Assembly: GCA_009763385.1 (NCBI GenBank)
Contig: CM019823.1
Span: forward strand, 89,973,104 to 90,037,103
Reading direction: 5' to 3'
DNA length: 64,000 bases
DNA from: Coix lacryma-jobi var. lacryma-jobi
Taxonomy: Eukaryota; Streptophyta; Magnoliopsida; Poales; Poaceae
Numbering within the stretch: position 1 is the first letter of the stretch; each line of letters opens with the position of its first letter. The position numbers were made by a program, and so were the translations under genes. A model generated the notes under the pieces. The model saw only the letters and a program-made list of their open reading frames with translations, was not told the DNA's origin and searched no databases. Shown here piece after piece: positions 33,546 to 44,525 of this stretch.

Positions 33546-34864
33546 CTAGTAGAGAGAGTATAGCTCTAGTGCCCTCGCTACGGCGCGGCTCTTAGTTTAG
33601 CACAGCTTAGCCTAAGTCCTTGGCAGAATTAGCGTAGAGCTTGCTAAGAGAGAAGCGGGTGCGAGCGACTGGCATCGGAGGTCGGTTGATTTCCCGGTGT
33701 CTCTAGTCTGGTTTGCTCTCTTGTATCTCAGGTACATTTATCTCTATCTCAGTATTACTTTAAGCATTACTTTTAGTATTACTTTCAGTATTACTTTATC
33801 AAGTACCTTGAGTGTGACCTAGCTATCCTACAGTTCAATTCACTTAGCCATAGTAGTTAATCTCTAGTGTGCTTAGTGATTGATCTTTGCCAATAGGTTG
33901 CTTAGTTAGTTTAGTGTTTATCTTATTAAGTCAAGTATTTGCTCTGATGTCCGCAAGGGTGTCTCTATTCAAAGCTAGGGTAGAGATAGTTAGAATATAG
34001 TTAAGCGTGGTGCTTAGTTATAGACTTACCTTCAGATACGGCTGGACCCCCGGATAGCTGTGGTAGCAAGCAGGTGGTGACAGCCCTGTGCGCCCTGAAT
34101 TCCACCACGTAGTTGGCCTAGTTTAACTGTAAGGCTTGTTGTGCTAGCGTTCAACCTAAGTAAGTGGTAAAGGCTAGTACGCCTCGATACTTGATAAGAT
34201 AGGAATAAAACTATACTCAACTTAGTTGCTTTATTGACTTTTGCCTGCCTTGCTTCGTAACTATCTTGCTTCGTAGTTATCTTGCTTTGTAGTTATCTAG
34301 GAATAGTTATTAGTTAGTAGTTAGTTATCTTAGTTATCCTTAGCTATCCCCTTTATCTACCTATCCATCCACCTTACCTTAGCCATCCATTTCATCCTTA
34401 CCTATCCACCCATATATTCTTTGTAGCCTTTCATCTCCTCTCTTTTCCCCTTTTCCCTTTTCTCTTTTCTTCGACTCTCATCCCCTCCTTGACTCAACTC
34501 ATACACCACCCTAGCCTTCCCTTGGGATCAAATAAATCATCACCTGGTACTCCCAGGCGAAGTGCTACTACGATAGTTCTGTGCGTTTGCAGAATCTCCT
34601 CTTGGTAGATTGCAATCTCTCTAGTTAGCTCCTACTAGTGTCGGGATTGACAACCCCGTTTGGGATTAGTAGACAACTGCTTTAGCTCCACTCCTTTAGG
34701 TATAGTGACCGGTCTTGCTTCAAGCATTTCTGACGCCGTTGCCGGGGATAGACTCCATAGTCTACTCCTAGTAACAACGTTAGCGAGTGCCAACAAGCAT
34801 CTCTGGGCCGTTACCAGGGATAGTTGCCTAGCTCTATCTTTAGTGAAGCTAAGAACTACCAACA
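33546..34864 (+). repeat. E4 3' LTR, second part
   Basis: Resumes at CTAGTAGAGAGAG exactly where the first part stopped, and ends ACTACCAACA before the GTAGC duplication. The two parts sum to about 2,026 bp, matching the 5' LTR. The two PBS-like modules are again present near its end. Confidence 0.9.
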
Positions 34865-34869
34865 GTAGC

Positions 34870-35871
34870 ACTTGTGTGTCTAGATGTGTTTTGTGTGAGG
34901 GTTTGGAGATGGAGATTGCGAATGTACAGCATGATAAGATGCAAACCGAGGAAGAAAACACATACCTTCAAACCATCTTGTCATGGGTGTCTTGTGATGA
35001 GCCGTAGCTTGGGATGATGATCTCCCAATTCAAGCGTGCTGCTGGAGGTCCAGGTGTAGGCTTTGCTCAGGTTGTTGATTGTGCTTCATCTTTTGGTAAG
35101 ATTGGAGAGTCGAGTGGTCTTAATCCGAGTGAGAAGCCCAACTCCACCACTACTCCCAAACTGACCAAGATTCCACCCAAAGAGCCTCTAAAGCCTAATA
35201 CCAAGGATGGGGTGTTTGTTGAACCTCCGAGAGCTCCACCCAAGAAACAAACATGGGCTCCAAAACCAAACCACCTCAAGAACAAGCTAGACACAATGCC
35301 ACCTATCCAGGAGGAGCTCATGCCATAGAAGGGCAAAGTGATCCACACCCACTACCGTGAGTACCAACAACCCCCTATGAGAGCGGTGAGGTATCATTGT
35401 GAGCACTGTGGGAGAGATGGACACTTGAGGGAGTTTTGCTTTCGGCGCAAGAGAGAGGAGCGCTGTGCAAAGGAGATGAACAACACGAACATGTACCATC
35501 CTTTCCGTGATGTACATGTGCCGAATGTTCAAAGGCGTGTTGCTAGGCCTAGAGGTCGAGTGCCTCAACTTCCTAGGCCTAGGCCACGAGGAGGTCGTGC
35601 CCGGCGGGAGCCTGCAGTTGTGGGCTATGAACCCCGTGGCGGTGGCTTTGTAGTTGAGCATTTTCCACCACCGCGTTTTGAGTATCGCGATGGACGCTCT
35701 TCCCTTAGCGGACCACGTTTTCCTGTGTATGGTGATCGCTTTCCCCGTAGACGTGCTAGGAATGATTTTTCTACTAACCGTTCTTTTGAGCAGCCGGCCC
35801 AACACTGGTATAACTCCTATTTTACTCACCCCAGTGTTGGACCGTATGCTCACCCTATGTTTTTTTATTGA
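34870..35871 (+). pseudogene. gag: Sirevirus-2 gag, 3' part
   Basis: Continues from part 1 in frame. Stops at 35005 (TAG) and 35326 (CAG to TAG) interrupt it. It carries the second CCHC knuckle, CEHCGRDGHLREFC, at about 35398-35439. An Arg/Pro/Gly-rich nucleocapsid-like tail ends HPMFFY with TGA at 35869. The pol frame lies one base back from the gag frame and starts a few codons later. Confidence 0.9.
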
Positions 35872-35876
35872 TGTAG

Positions 35877-38800
35877 GTAAAACGATTGGAGGACATTTGG
35901 TTGGTGGATTCCGGTTGCTCGAGGTACATGACCGAAAACGCCAAGTGGTTCTCCAGTCTTAGTCCTGTTGCCGGAAAGGAGTTTATCACCTTCGGCGACA
36001 ATAGCAAAGGTAAAGTGTTGTCTCGTGGGTCTGTGCGAGTTAATGAGCACATTGTTTTGCGTGATGTTGCTCTTGTTTCTAACTTGCACTTTAACCTTCT
36101 TTCTGTTTCGCAACTCTTTGATGATGACTATGAGATTCGTTTTAAACCGAATCTCAGTCATATTTTGGATCCTCAGGGCAATCTTGTATGTTTGATTTCG
36201 CCCTTTGGGAAAGTCTTTCGTGCGAATTTCTTGGAGTCTTTTGGCATTTCTCGTTGTCTTTTGGCTGGTCCTTCCTCCTCTGATCTTTGGAAGTGGCATA
36301 GGAGACTTGGTCACCTGAGCTTCGACTTGCTTGCAAGGCTTAGTTCACTTGGCCTAATCCGAGGATTGCCCAAGTTATCCATGGAGAAGGATCTTGTTTG
36401 CCATTCTTGTAGACATGGGAAGATGGTTGCCGCACCCCACCATCCTGTGAACCAAGTCATGACTAAGCGCCCTGGAGAGCTTTTGCACATGGACCTTGTT
36501 GGTCCGGCTCGGGTGAGCTCGGTTGGGGGGAAGTGGTATGTGCTTGTTGTTGTTGATGACTTTTCAAGATATTCGTGGGTTTTCTTTTTAGCTGAGAAAA
36601 CTGAGACTTTCTCTTTTGCTCGCAATCTGATTGTGCGTCTTCAGAACGAGTCCCCTTTTAACTCGATGCAAGCTATTTGTAGTGATAATGGTTCCGAATT
36701 AAAGAATTCAGACTTTGAGAAGTTTTGTAACTCTTTGGGTTTGGAGCTTCAGTTTTCTTTCCCCTACACACCGCCACAAAATGGTGTTGTAGAGAGGAAG
36801 AATCGGACCCTTGTAGAGATGGCCAGGACGATGCTCGATGAGCATAGGACTCCTAGGCGATATTGGGCCGAAGCTATGAACACTGCATGCTATATTTCCA
36901 ATCGCATTTTTCTCTGAGCTTTCTTGAAAAAGACTTCTTATGAGTTGCATTTTGGAAAACAGCCCAAGGTGAGTTATTTTAGAGTTTTTGGTTGCCACTA
37001 TTTTATACTTAAGAGAGGCAAACTGGACAAATTTGAGTCTCGTTCTTCTGACAGTGTATTTTTGGGTTATGGCACTCATACTCGCGCATATCATGTACTT
37101 AACCTTGATACTAACCGAGTCATGGAGACATCCGATGTCACCTTCAATGAGACCATGGTTTGTCCTTCTTCTCGTTTTGAGCGTGCAGGTGATCATGTGG
37201 TTGGTGAGCCTCTTTTTGATGACGAGGACGAGGGTGCTGAAGGGATGGATGATCCAGCACCTCCTCCACCTGCTGTGCCGCAAGCATCGGCTTCTACTAC
37301 GACGACTCACGACCCCAACCCCTCTTCGTCGACTTCTTGGGGGCCGTGGGATCCGCCACCTCGGGCTGTACCTTTTGTACCCGAGGATGCACCAGCTGCT
37401 GTTGAGGGGGAGATTTCTTCAGCTCGGGAGGCGCCACGACATATTCAGCGCCAACACCCGCCTCAATAGATGATTGGCGGCATCGACAAACGTGTCACTC
37501 GGTCAAGGTCACCACAAATCTCTCACTTTGCTCATTCTGCATTTGTTGCTGATTTTGAACCCCGAGATGTTGGACATGCTTTATCTGATCCTGATTGGGT
37601 TAATGCCATGCATGAGGAGTTAGAAAATTTTGAAAGAAATCTGGTTTGGGTTTTGGTTCCACCTCCTCCTGAGTGTCACCCTATGGGTACAAAATGGGTT
37701 TTCAAAAACAAACAAGGAGAGGATGACCACATTGTGAGAAACAAGGCCAGACTTGTAGCCCAGGGGTATAGTCAGAAAGAGGGGATAGACTATGAGGAGA
37801 CTTTTGCTCCTGTAGCTCGTTTGGAGGCAATTAGGATACTCTTGGCTTTTGCTGCATCCAAAGGGTTTAAACTTTTTCAAATGGATGTCAAGAGTGCCTT
37901 CTTAAACGGCTACATAGAAGAAGAAGTGTATGTGAAACAACCCCCCGGTTTTGAAATCCCAAGTTTCCAAACCATGTTTTTAAACTTCACAAAGCTTTAT
38001 ATGGTTTGAAACCAGCCCCTAGAGCCTAGTATGATAGGTTGAAAACCTTTTTGCTTGCTAAGGGTTTTAAAATGGGAAGTGTAGATAAAACACTTTTTCT
38101 CCTCAAGCAAGGCAATGACACTCTCTTGGTTCAAATTTACGTGGATGATATCATTTTCGGTGGTTCTTCTCACGCTTTGGTTGCCAAGTTTGCAGATCTT
38201 ATGAGCAGGGAGTTTGAGATAAGCATGATGGGCGAGTTGACATTCTTTCTCGGGTTGCAAATCAAGCAATCCCGAGAGGGGACGTTTGTGCACCAGGGCA
38301 AGTATACCAAGGACATCCTGAAGAAGTTCGATATGGGTGAGGCCAAGCCTCTTCCAACACCCATGTCGACGACGACGGCCCTGGATGCGGATGTGGATGG
38401 AGAAGCTGTGGACCAGAAGGAGTACCGGAGTATGATCGAATTGCTGCTGTACCTGACGGCGACACGCCCGAACATCCAGTTCGCGGTGTGTCTTTGCGCG
38501 CGATTTCAGTCATCGCCGCGCACCTCTCACCGTCAGGCATTCAAGCGCATTATGAGGTACTTATGCTTCTCTCCAGAGTTTTGGATTTGGTATTCTGCTA
38601 CCTCCACCCTCTCCCTTTGCGGTTATTCTGATGCCGATTTTGCTGGTTGCCGACTTGATCGCAAGTCCACTTCTGGGACTTGTCAGTTTATTGGTTCTTC
38701 TCTTGTATCTTGGTCTTCTCGCAAGCAGTCTAGTGTCGCTCAGTCTACCACAGAGGCTGAATATGTTGCTGCGGCTAGCTGCAGTTCTCAGCTGCTTTGG

Positions 38801-39082
38801 ATGATGGCCACTTTGCGTGATTTTGGTCTGAGCTTTCCTCGTGTTCCTTTGCTTTGTGACAGCACGAGTGCTATAAGCGTTGCTAAGAACCCCGTGCTGC
38901 ATTCTAAGACCAAACACATTGATGTGCGCTTTCATTTTCTACGAGACCACTATGAGAAGGGTGATATCGATCTTCGCCATGTCGATACTCATCATCAGTT
39001 GGCAGATATTTTTACCAAGCCTTTGGATCAATCAACCTTTGCTAGGTTGAGAGGTGAGCTTGGTGTGTGTTTCCCCTTTTAG
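35877..39082 (+). pseudogene. pol: Sirevirus-2 pol: protease, integrase, RT, RNase H
   Basis: Open from GTAAAACGATTGGAG after a TAG at 35874. Protease: WLVDSGCSRYMT. Integrase zinc region: WHRRLGH and CHSC. The integrase core has D at 36492, D at 36684 and E at 36792, with 35 residues between the last two (DD35E). Stops occur at 36915 (CGA to TGA) and 37467 (CAG to TAG). Reverse transcriptase is at about 37560-38250, with a one-base deletion near 37957 and a TGG-to-TAG change near 38027. The YVDD box is at 38138-38149. RNase H (YSDADFAGC, TEAEYVA) is intact to the stop at 39080. Roughly six changes separate this copy from an open frame. Confidence 0.93.
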
Positions 39083-39423
39083 ATGGGGGAACATTTTGTC
39101 TTTTGTATCATAAGACTAACTCCTTTTCTTTCATTTTGTTTTTGTTAGTGTTTGCATTCCATCATGCATCTTTTCTTTCTGAGCTTCATATATATAATCT
39201 TTAGAATGTGATTATGCTCTATCTAGTATGCTCCGATGCTATATGATGATGCTTGTAGCTTATGCTCTTTCTGATTACTGATACATGTTGTGAGCTGAGC
39301 TATTTTATGAATGGTGAACTTGCTTAATGAACATAAAATTTGAAAATTGTTCACCATTGAGATACGCAATTAGCATGTGTAGAATGTGTTGAGTTCACTT
39401 GTGCTTTTCATATATGCTAGGTT
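39083..39423 (+). other. Sirevirus-2 3' non-coding region, first part
   Basis: Matches Sirevirus-1 from 16214 onward (for example GAGCTTCAT-TATATAATCTTTAGA). It is cut by CACTA-1 at 39424 and resumes at 43206. Confidence 0.8.
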
Positions 39424-39513
39424 CACTACTGGAGAACAGGCCTTTAGCCCCGGGCCATTTTGGCCTTTAGCCCCGGACATGGAGCCGGGGCTAAGGAATC
39501 GGGACTAAAGGCC

Positions 39514-41145
39514 TGTAGCGTCTTTCGGAATAGGTTCACTGCCTGTCCCCTTTCCAAAGACTACTTTCACATCCTTGATCATCTCAAGTACATCTTCTCC
39601 AGTTCTGTTGCGAGGCTTGCTCCGGTGGTCTGTCTCACCTTTAAAATGCTTGCCTTTCTTTCTAACCTGGTGATTCACAGAAAGAAATCGACGATGCCCA
39701 AGGTACACTACCTTTCTACATTTTTTCAAATACATACTATCCATGTCATCAAAACAATATGTGCATGCATTATATCCCTTTTTTGTCTGTCCGGAAAGAT
39801 TACTTAGAGCAGGTCAATCATTGATTGTTACGAACAACAATGCTCGCAGGTCAAAGTGTTCCTGTTTGTAATCATCCCACACACGTACACCTGATTTACT
39901 CCATAAAAGTAGGAGTTCCTCAACTAATGGCCTCAGGTAGACATTGATGTCTTTGCCAGGCTGCCTCGGGCCTTGGATGAGCACTGGCATCATAATGAAC
40001 TTCCGCTTCAAGCATAACCACGGAGGAAGGATGTAGATACATAGAGTAACAGGCCACGTGCTACGACTACTGTTCTGTTCCCCAAAAGGATTCATCTCGT
40101 CCGTACTTAAAGCAAACCTTAAGTTTCTAGCGTCTTTTGCAAATTCCGGGAATTCTTTGTCTATTGCTCTCCACTGGGACCCATCAGCAGGGTGTCTCAT
40201 CATGTTGTCTACCTTACGGTCTTCTTTGTGCCATCGCACCAAGTTTGCATGGTCCTTGTTTCTGAACAGATGTTTCAGGCGTGGTATTATAGGAGCGTAC
40301 CACATAACCTTGGCAGGGATTTTCTTCCGGGGACGTTCTTCACCCTCAACATCGCCAGGGTCATCTCGCCTAATCTTATATCGTGACGCTATACATACAG
40401 GGCATTCATCCAAATTCTCGTATTCCTTGCCACGGTACAAGATGTAGTCATTAGGACATGCATGTATCTTCTGGATTTCTAAACCCAAAGGACAGACGAC
40501 TTATTTTGCTCCGTACATAGTGGCGGGCAATTCGTTAGGCTTCGGAAGCATCTTTTGTTTTATAATCTTCAATAATTGTCCAAATGCCTTGTCAGATACA
40601 CCATTTTGTGCCTTCCATTGTAGCAACTCAAGTGTTGTACCCAACTTTTTTTGTCCATCTGCAGCAGACGGGTATAGTAATTTCCTATGATCCTCTAGCA
40701 TACAGTCAAACTTAGCCTTCTCCTTTTCACTTTCGCAATCTCTTTGTGCATCACGAATGACATCACCAAGAGCATCATCTTCAGCGAGTGTGTCTTCTGC
40801 ACTTGCCTCTTCTTCACCTTCCCCCATTGCAGTATCACCAAAGTCACCGTATTGAGCAATAATGTCATCGTCAGGGTCCAATTGTTCTTCTTCACCTTCT
40901 TCCATCATAACCCCAGTTTCTCCATGCTTCGTCCAACAACTATAGTTTGGCATGAAACCCGACTTGAACAAGTGTGAGTGAAGACTACTTGACCTAGAAT
41001 ATTCCTTCGAATTATTACAAAGGGCACATGGGTAGCACATAAAACCATTCCGCTTGTTTGCCTCGGCCACTCTTAAAAAATAATGCACGCCATCAATGAA
41101 CTCTTTTGAGCGACGATCAGCATTGTATATCCAGTGACGTGTCAT
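39514..41145 (-). pseudogene. tnp2: Tnp2-type CACTA transposase, truncated
   Basis: The start is taken at the ATG at 41145 (MTRHWIYNADRRSKEFIDGV), the usual beginning of the transposase-associated domain. A T-G-CAG acceptor-like site lies just upstream, so an earlier exon is possible. The domain shows CYPCALCNN and HLFKSGFMPNYSCWTKHGE, followed by an acidic stretch. The Tnp2 core follows, with YLCP-type Cys motif DECPVCIASRYK, NMMRHPADGSQW, FALSTDEMNPFG, STWPVTLCIYILPPWLCLKR and GPRQPGKDINVYLRPLVEEL. Stops occur at 40503 (TAA) and 39816 (TGA where Trp is expected). The frame continues to about 39514, then runs straight into the subterminal repeats, so roughly half the transposase has been deleted. 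Confidence 0.9.
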
Positions 41146-41309
41146 CGTCTGCATTATATGACATATCACATAATTATATCTCTTATTCTTATAAACAAAT
41201 TTAATTTTCTAGCTCAAATTTATAAACAAGTTCATGACACCCAAATTTAGTAAGCATCACTGGTGGCATATAAGTAGTAGCAGTTGAACTTGTCTAATTA
41301 ATTATTACA

Positions 41310-41627
41310 TCAACATAACAGTGCAGCCTCATCCACTTGGCCACAACCAAAGCAACTAACAACACCTGCACATTTTTCCCACATTACAGTCCAACAAGAT
41401 GGATTGCCTGCCACGCCAACCTGATAGGAAGGTAAGGTAGGGGTAGGTGTAGTAGGAATTGAGTTGATTCTTGAGTTGAAAGCCTCTAGAGCTGCAGAAG
41501 CTTCCTCAAAAGACTTGTACTTTTTATGCACAGCTCCCTTAACTTTGAGGACATAATGACTGCACTCAGCCCAGCTGGTGTAAATACCTGGCTTGGTGCC
41601 CTCAAAAACAACATACCAAGCAGGCAT
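41310..41627 (-). CDS. Small protein with RNase H1 N-terminal (hybrid-binding) domain, in CACTA-1
   Basis: 105 residues from the ATG at 41627. Residues 2-50 show the pattern WYVVFEGTKPGIYTSWAECS, then KGAVHKKYKSFEEASAALEAF. These are the hallmarks of the RNase H1 N-terminal domain (Pfam Cauli_VI type), which binds RNA-DNA hybrids or dsRNA. The C-terminal half has several Cys residues (CFGCG). It lies about 165 bp upstream of tnp2 on the same strand and could be its first exon or a separate accessory gene. The frame is intact. Function in transposition is unknown, and the domain assignment is from motif reading. Confidence 0.7.
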   Translation of the reverse strand: MPAWYVVFEGTKPGIYTSWAECSHYVLKVKGAVHKKYKSFEEASAALEAFNSRINSIPTTPTPTLPSYQVGVAGNPSCWTVMWEKCAGVVSCFGCGQVDEAALLC

Positions 41628-41650
41628 CTTTCTGCATTTGTAGTTGAGCA

Positions 41651-42586
41651 GTAAACTAAAGTATTATATATTTCTACTTTTTTGTAAACAAATGATTTAA
41701 ATGATCTCTATTTCTCCAAAAAAATAAAATAAACTTATTAAACCGGTCACATTTTGTAAACTAAAGTATTATATATTTCTACTTTTTGTAAACAAATGAT
41801 TTAAATGATCTCTATTTCTCCAAAAAATAAAATAAACTACTTAAACTGGTCACATTTTGTAAACTAAAGTATTATATATTTCTAATTTTTGTAAACAAAT
41901 AATTTAAATGATCTCTATTTCTCCAAAAAAATAAAATAAACTACTTAAATCAGTCACATTTTGTAAACTAAAGTATTATATATTTCTAATTTCTGTAAAC
42001 AAATGATTTAAATGATCTCTATTTCTCCAAAAAATTAAAATAAACTAATTAAACCGGTCACATTTTGTAAACTAAAGTATTATATATTTCTAATTTCTAT
42101 AAACAAATAATTTAAATGATCTCTATTTCTCCAAAAAATTAAAATAAACTAATTAAACCGGTCACATTTTGTAAACTAAAGTATTATATATTTCTAATTT
42201 CTGTAAACAAATAATTTAAATGATCTCTATTTCTCTAAAAAATTAAAATAAACTAATTAAACCGGTCACATTTTGTAAACTAAAGTATTATATATTTTTA
42301 TTTTCTGTAAACAAATGATTTAAATGATCTCTATTTCTCCAAAAAATTAAAATAAACTAATTAAACCGGTCACATTTTGTAAACTAAAGTATTATATATT
42401 TCTATTTTCTATCAACAAATGATTTAACTGATCTTTATTTCTCCAAAAATTAAAATAAACTAATTAAACCGGTCACATTTTGTAAACTAAAGTATTATAT
42501 ATTTCTATTTTCTGTAAACAAATGATTTAAATGATCTCTATTTCTCTAAAAAATTAAAATAAACTAATTAAACTGGTCACATTTTG
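41651..42586. repeat. Nine-copy AT-rich tandem array, period about 104 bp
   Basis: Units begin GTAAACTAAAGTATTATATA at 41651, 41756, 41859, 41963, 42067, 42171, 42275, 42379 and 42482, spaced 103-105 bp. Each contains AAATGATCTCTATTTCTC and ends near ACCGGTCACATTTT. Units are very similar, so the array is recent or kept uniform. It sits 5' of the transposase genes inside CACTA-1. Confidence 0.92.
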
Positions 42587-42644
42587 TTTTTAGGGTACTA
42601 ATTTAAACTATCAAGTGAATGAACTCAAAATAGCTTCAAAAACC

Positions 42645-42664
42645 ACATATATATATATATATAT
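42645..42664. repeat. (AT)n microsatellite
   Basis: About ten AT dinucleotides, just after the tandem array in CACTA-1. Confidence 0.9.
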
Positions 42665-42879
42665 AGCAGCTAAAAGTATGAAAACCTGAAGCTAATAACC
42701 TTTGAACGAGTCGATGTCGACGTAGATGTGATGAAATAGATCAATCGCCGAAGATATGTTAACAAACAAAAATCACCGGAGAAGAGAGCAAACAAGCAGC
42801 AAAGCAAGAACTCAATGAAAAAAATAAAGACTGAGAGAGCTCGGGCAGGGGTGAAGAAGGTGGAAGAATAGTTCAAATA

Positions 42880-43135
42880 TAGGGAGGGACATTTAATCCC
42901 GACCCTTGTTCCTAGCTGGGGCTAAATGCCAACATTTAGCCCCGGCTGGATACAGCAACCGGGGCAAAACCTTTAGCCCCGGTTGGTGTCACCAACCAGG
43001 ACTAAAGGTCAATCTTTAGCCCCAGTTGGTGACACCAACCGGGACTAAAGGTCCCTCTAACAAATGAGCCGTTGGGCAGGGGAACTTTAGCCCCGGTTGG
43101 TGTTACCAACCGGGGCTAAAGACCTTTCTAGTCCC
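42880..43135. repeat. CACTA-1 subterminal hairpin repeats
   Basis: Hairpins lie at about 42971-43007, 43014-43051 and 43085-43121. The last is perfect, with CTTTAGCCCCGGTTGGT paired over 17 bp around a 3 nt loop. Related single arms occur near 42895-42965 and at the left end (39445-39515). In CACTA elements such subterminal repeats are the binding sites of the element-encoded DNA-binding protein. Confidence 0.85.
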
Positions 43136-43205
43136 AGACGCAAATTTTTCCGTGACTAAAGCTGATTTTGAAAATCGTCCAAAGGCCTGTTCTCTAGTAG
43201 TGGTT

Positions 43206-44525
43206 GCTAAGTTAAGTGATTTGGAAAGATCGAGATGAGATTGCTTGTCAACACAACACGGTATCGAGACTGTTTCTCACTGCACCTTGAGTTAAACTTG
43301 AGCCGTGTAGTGTATGACCGAAACTGAAGCTTTAAGCTTCTAATTGCTTCTGCATAGGCTTAGCTCAGTTGAAAAGTTAGGCAATGACAAGCTTTCAACC
43401 TCTCGCAATCACATGCTGATTTTTGAACTTGTGAAATTTCACCGCTGCAACTCCGATTAAAAATCTGAAATCACAATTATATGTTTCATTCTACAGCATG
43501 ATGATTGAACTTTGGTAGGGGTAGTTCACCTTGTATACATGTTTAGCACTTGTCTGACTTCCTATCTATACATGTTCAGTGCTATTTCTATGGTGAACAT
43601 CCTTTTCTGAATGACTAAAACTGCTCACTTTGCTCATATGTTCATATTACGTATTTGGTGATCAGCATGAGCCTTTGCTGACATGTATGCTTGTTGTTGA
43701 GTCATCGGATCAGAACTTTGTAGAAGCATCTTTTCATGCTATCGAATATATTCCTGGAGCTGCTAACTTGCATTCTTGATTCATATGCATTTGAAACGGA
43801 GAAGCTTGCCTGATAGTGCATTATCAACTAAGGGGGAGAAATTTTGTCAAATCATAAGGGGGTGTGCACTATTGGAGGGGGGGGGGTTTCTCGTTTTGTC
43901 TCAGGAATTTCCAATTGGTTCGGAGCATTTTTGGTAGCTAGTTGTGTTGAGCCTTTGCCTCTTTCTTGAGGGACTAGCGACTTTGCCTATATGCTCTTCG
44001 CTTGGTATCGAGCTCTTTTGCTTTTCAGTTGGCATTCCTTCAGTTGGTATCGAGCTTTCTCGCTAGCGGTGTTGAGCCCGCTCTGCTTCTTCTTGAGGGC
44101 TAGGACTAGCGACTTTGCCTATATGCTCTTCGCTTGGTATCGAGCTCTTTTGCTTTTCAGTTGGCATTCCTTCAGTTGGTATCGAGCTTTCTCGCTAGCG
44201 GTGTTGAGCCCGCTCTGCTTCTTCTTGAGGGCTAGCTCTATTTTGCTTGATTGTCAACTGATATTTCAATTGGTGTCGAGCTTTCCTGCTAGTGGTGTTG
44301 AGCCTATTCTACCTCTTCTTGAGGGCTAGCTTTGCTTTGCTTGGTTGCGTCGAGCCGTTGCCCATGTCTTTGGGGACCAAGTTGTCTTGCTCTTTCCACT
44401 TGACCTTCTTCGGCTTTGCTACGCTTTTGAGTCATTTGGTCGAGTTCTCAACTTCTCCTTCTTCCTTCTTCTATTCCATTATGATTTGTGTTGGTAGTTG
44501 ACAATGCACTCATCAAGGGGGAGAT
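43206..44525 (+). other. Sirevirus-2 3' non-coding region, second part
   Basis: Resumes after CACTA-1. It holds AAGGGGGAGA at 43830-43839 and the functional tract at 44515-44524, plus a G-run near 43877. No env-like frame is present. The long frame at 43991-44329 is only the translation of a tandem duplication. Confidence 0.75.
43972..44235. repeat. 132 bp direct tandem duplication
   Basis: GACTAGCGACTTTGCCTATA begins at 43972 and again at 44104, and the two 132 bp units look identical by eye. Sirevirus-1 has only one diverged version of this region, so the duplication is specific to this copy. Confidence 0.88.

Larger units (their letters stand above)
25044..34864 (+). mobile_element. E4: Athila-like Ty3-gypsy element with gag and protease only
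   Basis: 9,821 bp with a perfect 5 bp duplication GTAGC (25039-25043 and 34865-34869). LTRs start TGTTGATGGTCC and end ACTACCAACA. The PBS region after the 5' LTR reads CTGGCGCCGTTGCCGGGGA, typical of Athila-type elements. A single reading frame encodes gag, a zinc knuckle and an aspartic protease, then stops. No reverse transcriptase, RNase H or integrase follows. A 1.7 kb non-coding stretch leads to the polypurine tract GCTTGGGGGAGCT. The 3' LTR is split by a solo LTR of the same family. It is a non-autonomous element that would need enzymes supplied in trans. Confidence 0.9.
39424..43202 (-). mobile_element. CACTA-1: En/Spm-type transposon with partial Tnp2
   Basis: 3,779 bp. The left end is CACTACTGGAGAACAGGC and the right end reversed is CACTACTAGAGAACAGGC, with one mismatch in 18. 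The 3 bp target duplication is GTT (39421-39423 and 43203-43205). Subterminal repeats of TTTAGCCCCGG and its complement lie at both ends. The coding strand is minus. It holds a truncated, stop-containing Tnp2 transposase, a small RNase H1-type N-terminal domain frame upstream of it, and a nine-copy 104 bp tandem array. The 3' half of tnp2 is absent, so the copy is a defective derivative. Confidence 0.93.

Noticed and set aside
43991..44329. 112-codon frame considered as a possible Sirevirus env-like gene
   Set aside because: It is created by the 132 bp tandem duplication and repeats itself exactly. There is no matching frame in Sirevirus-1 and no plausible signal or transmembrane layout.
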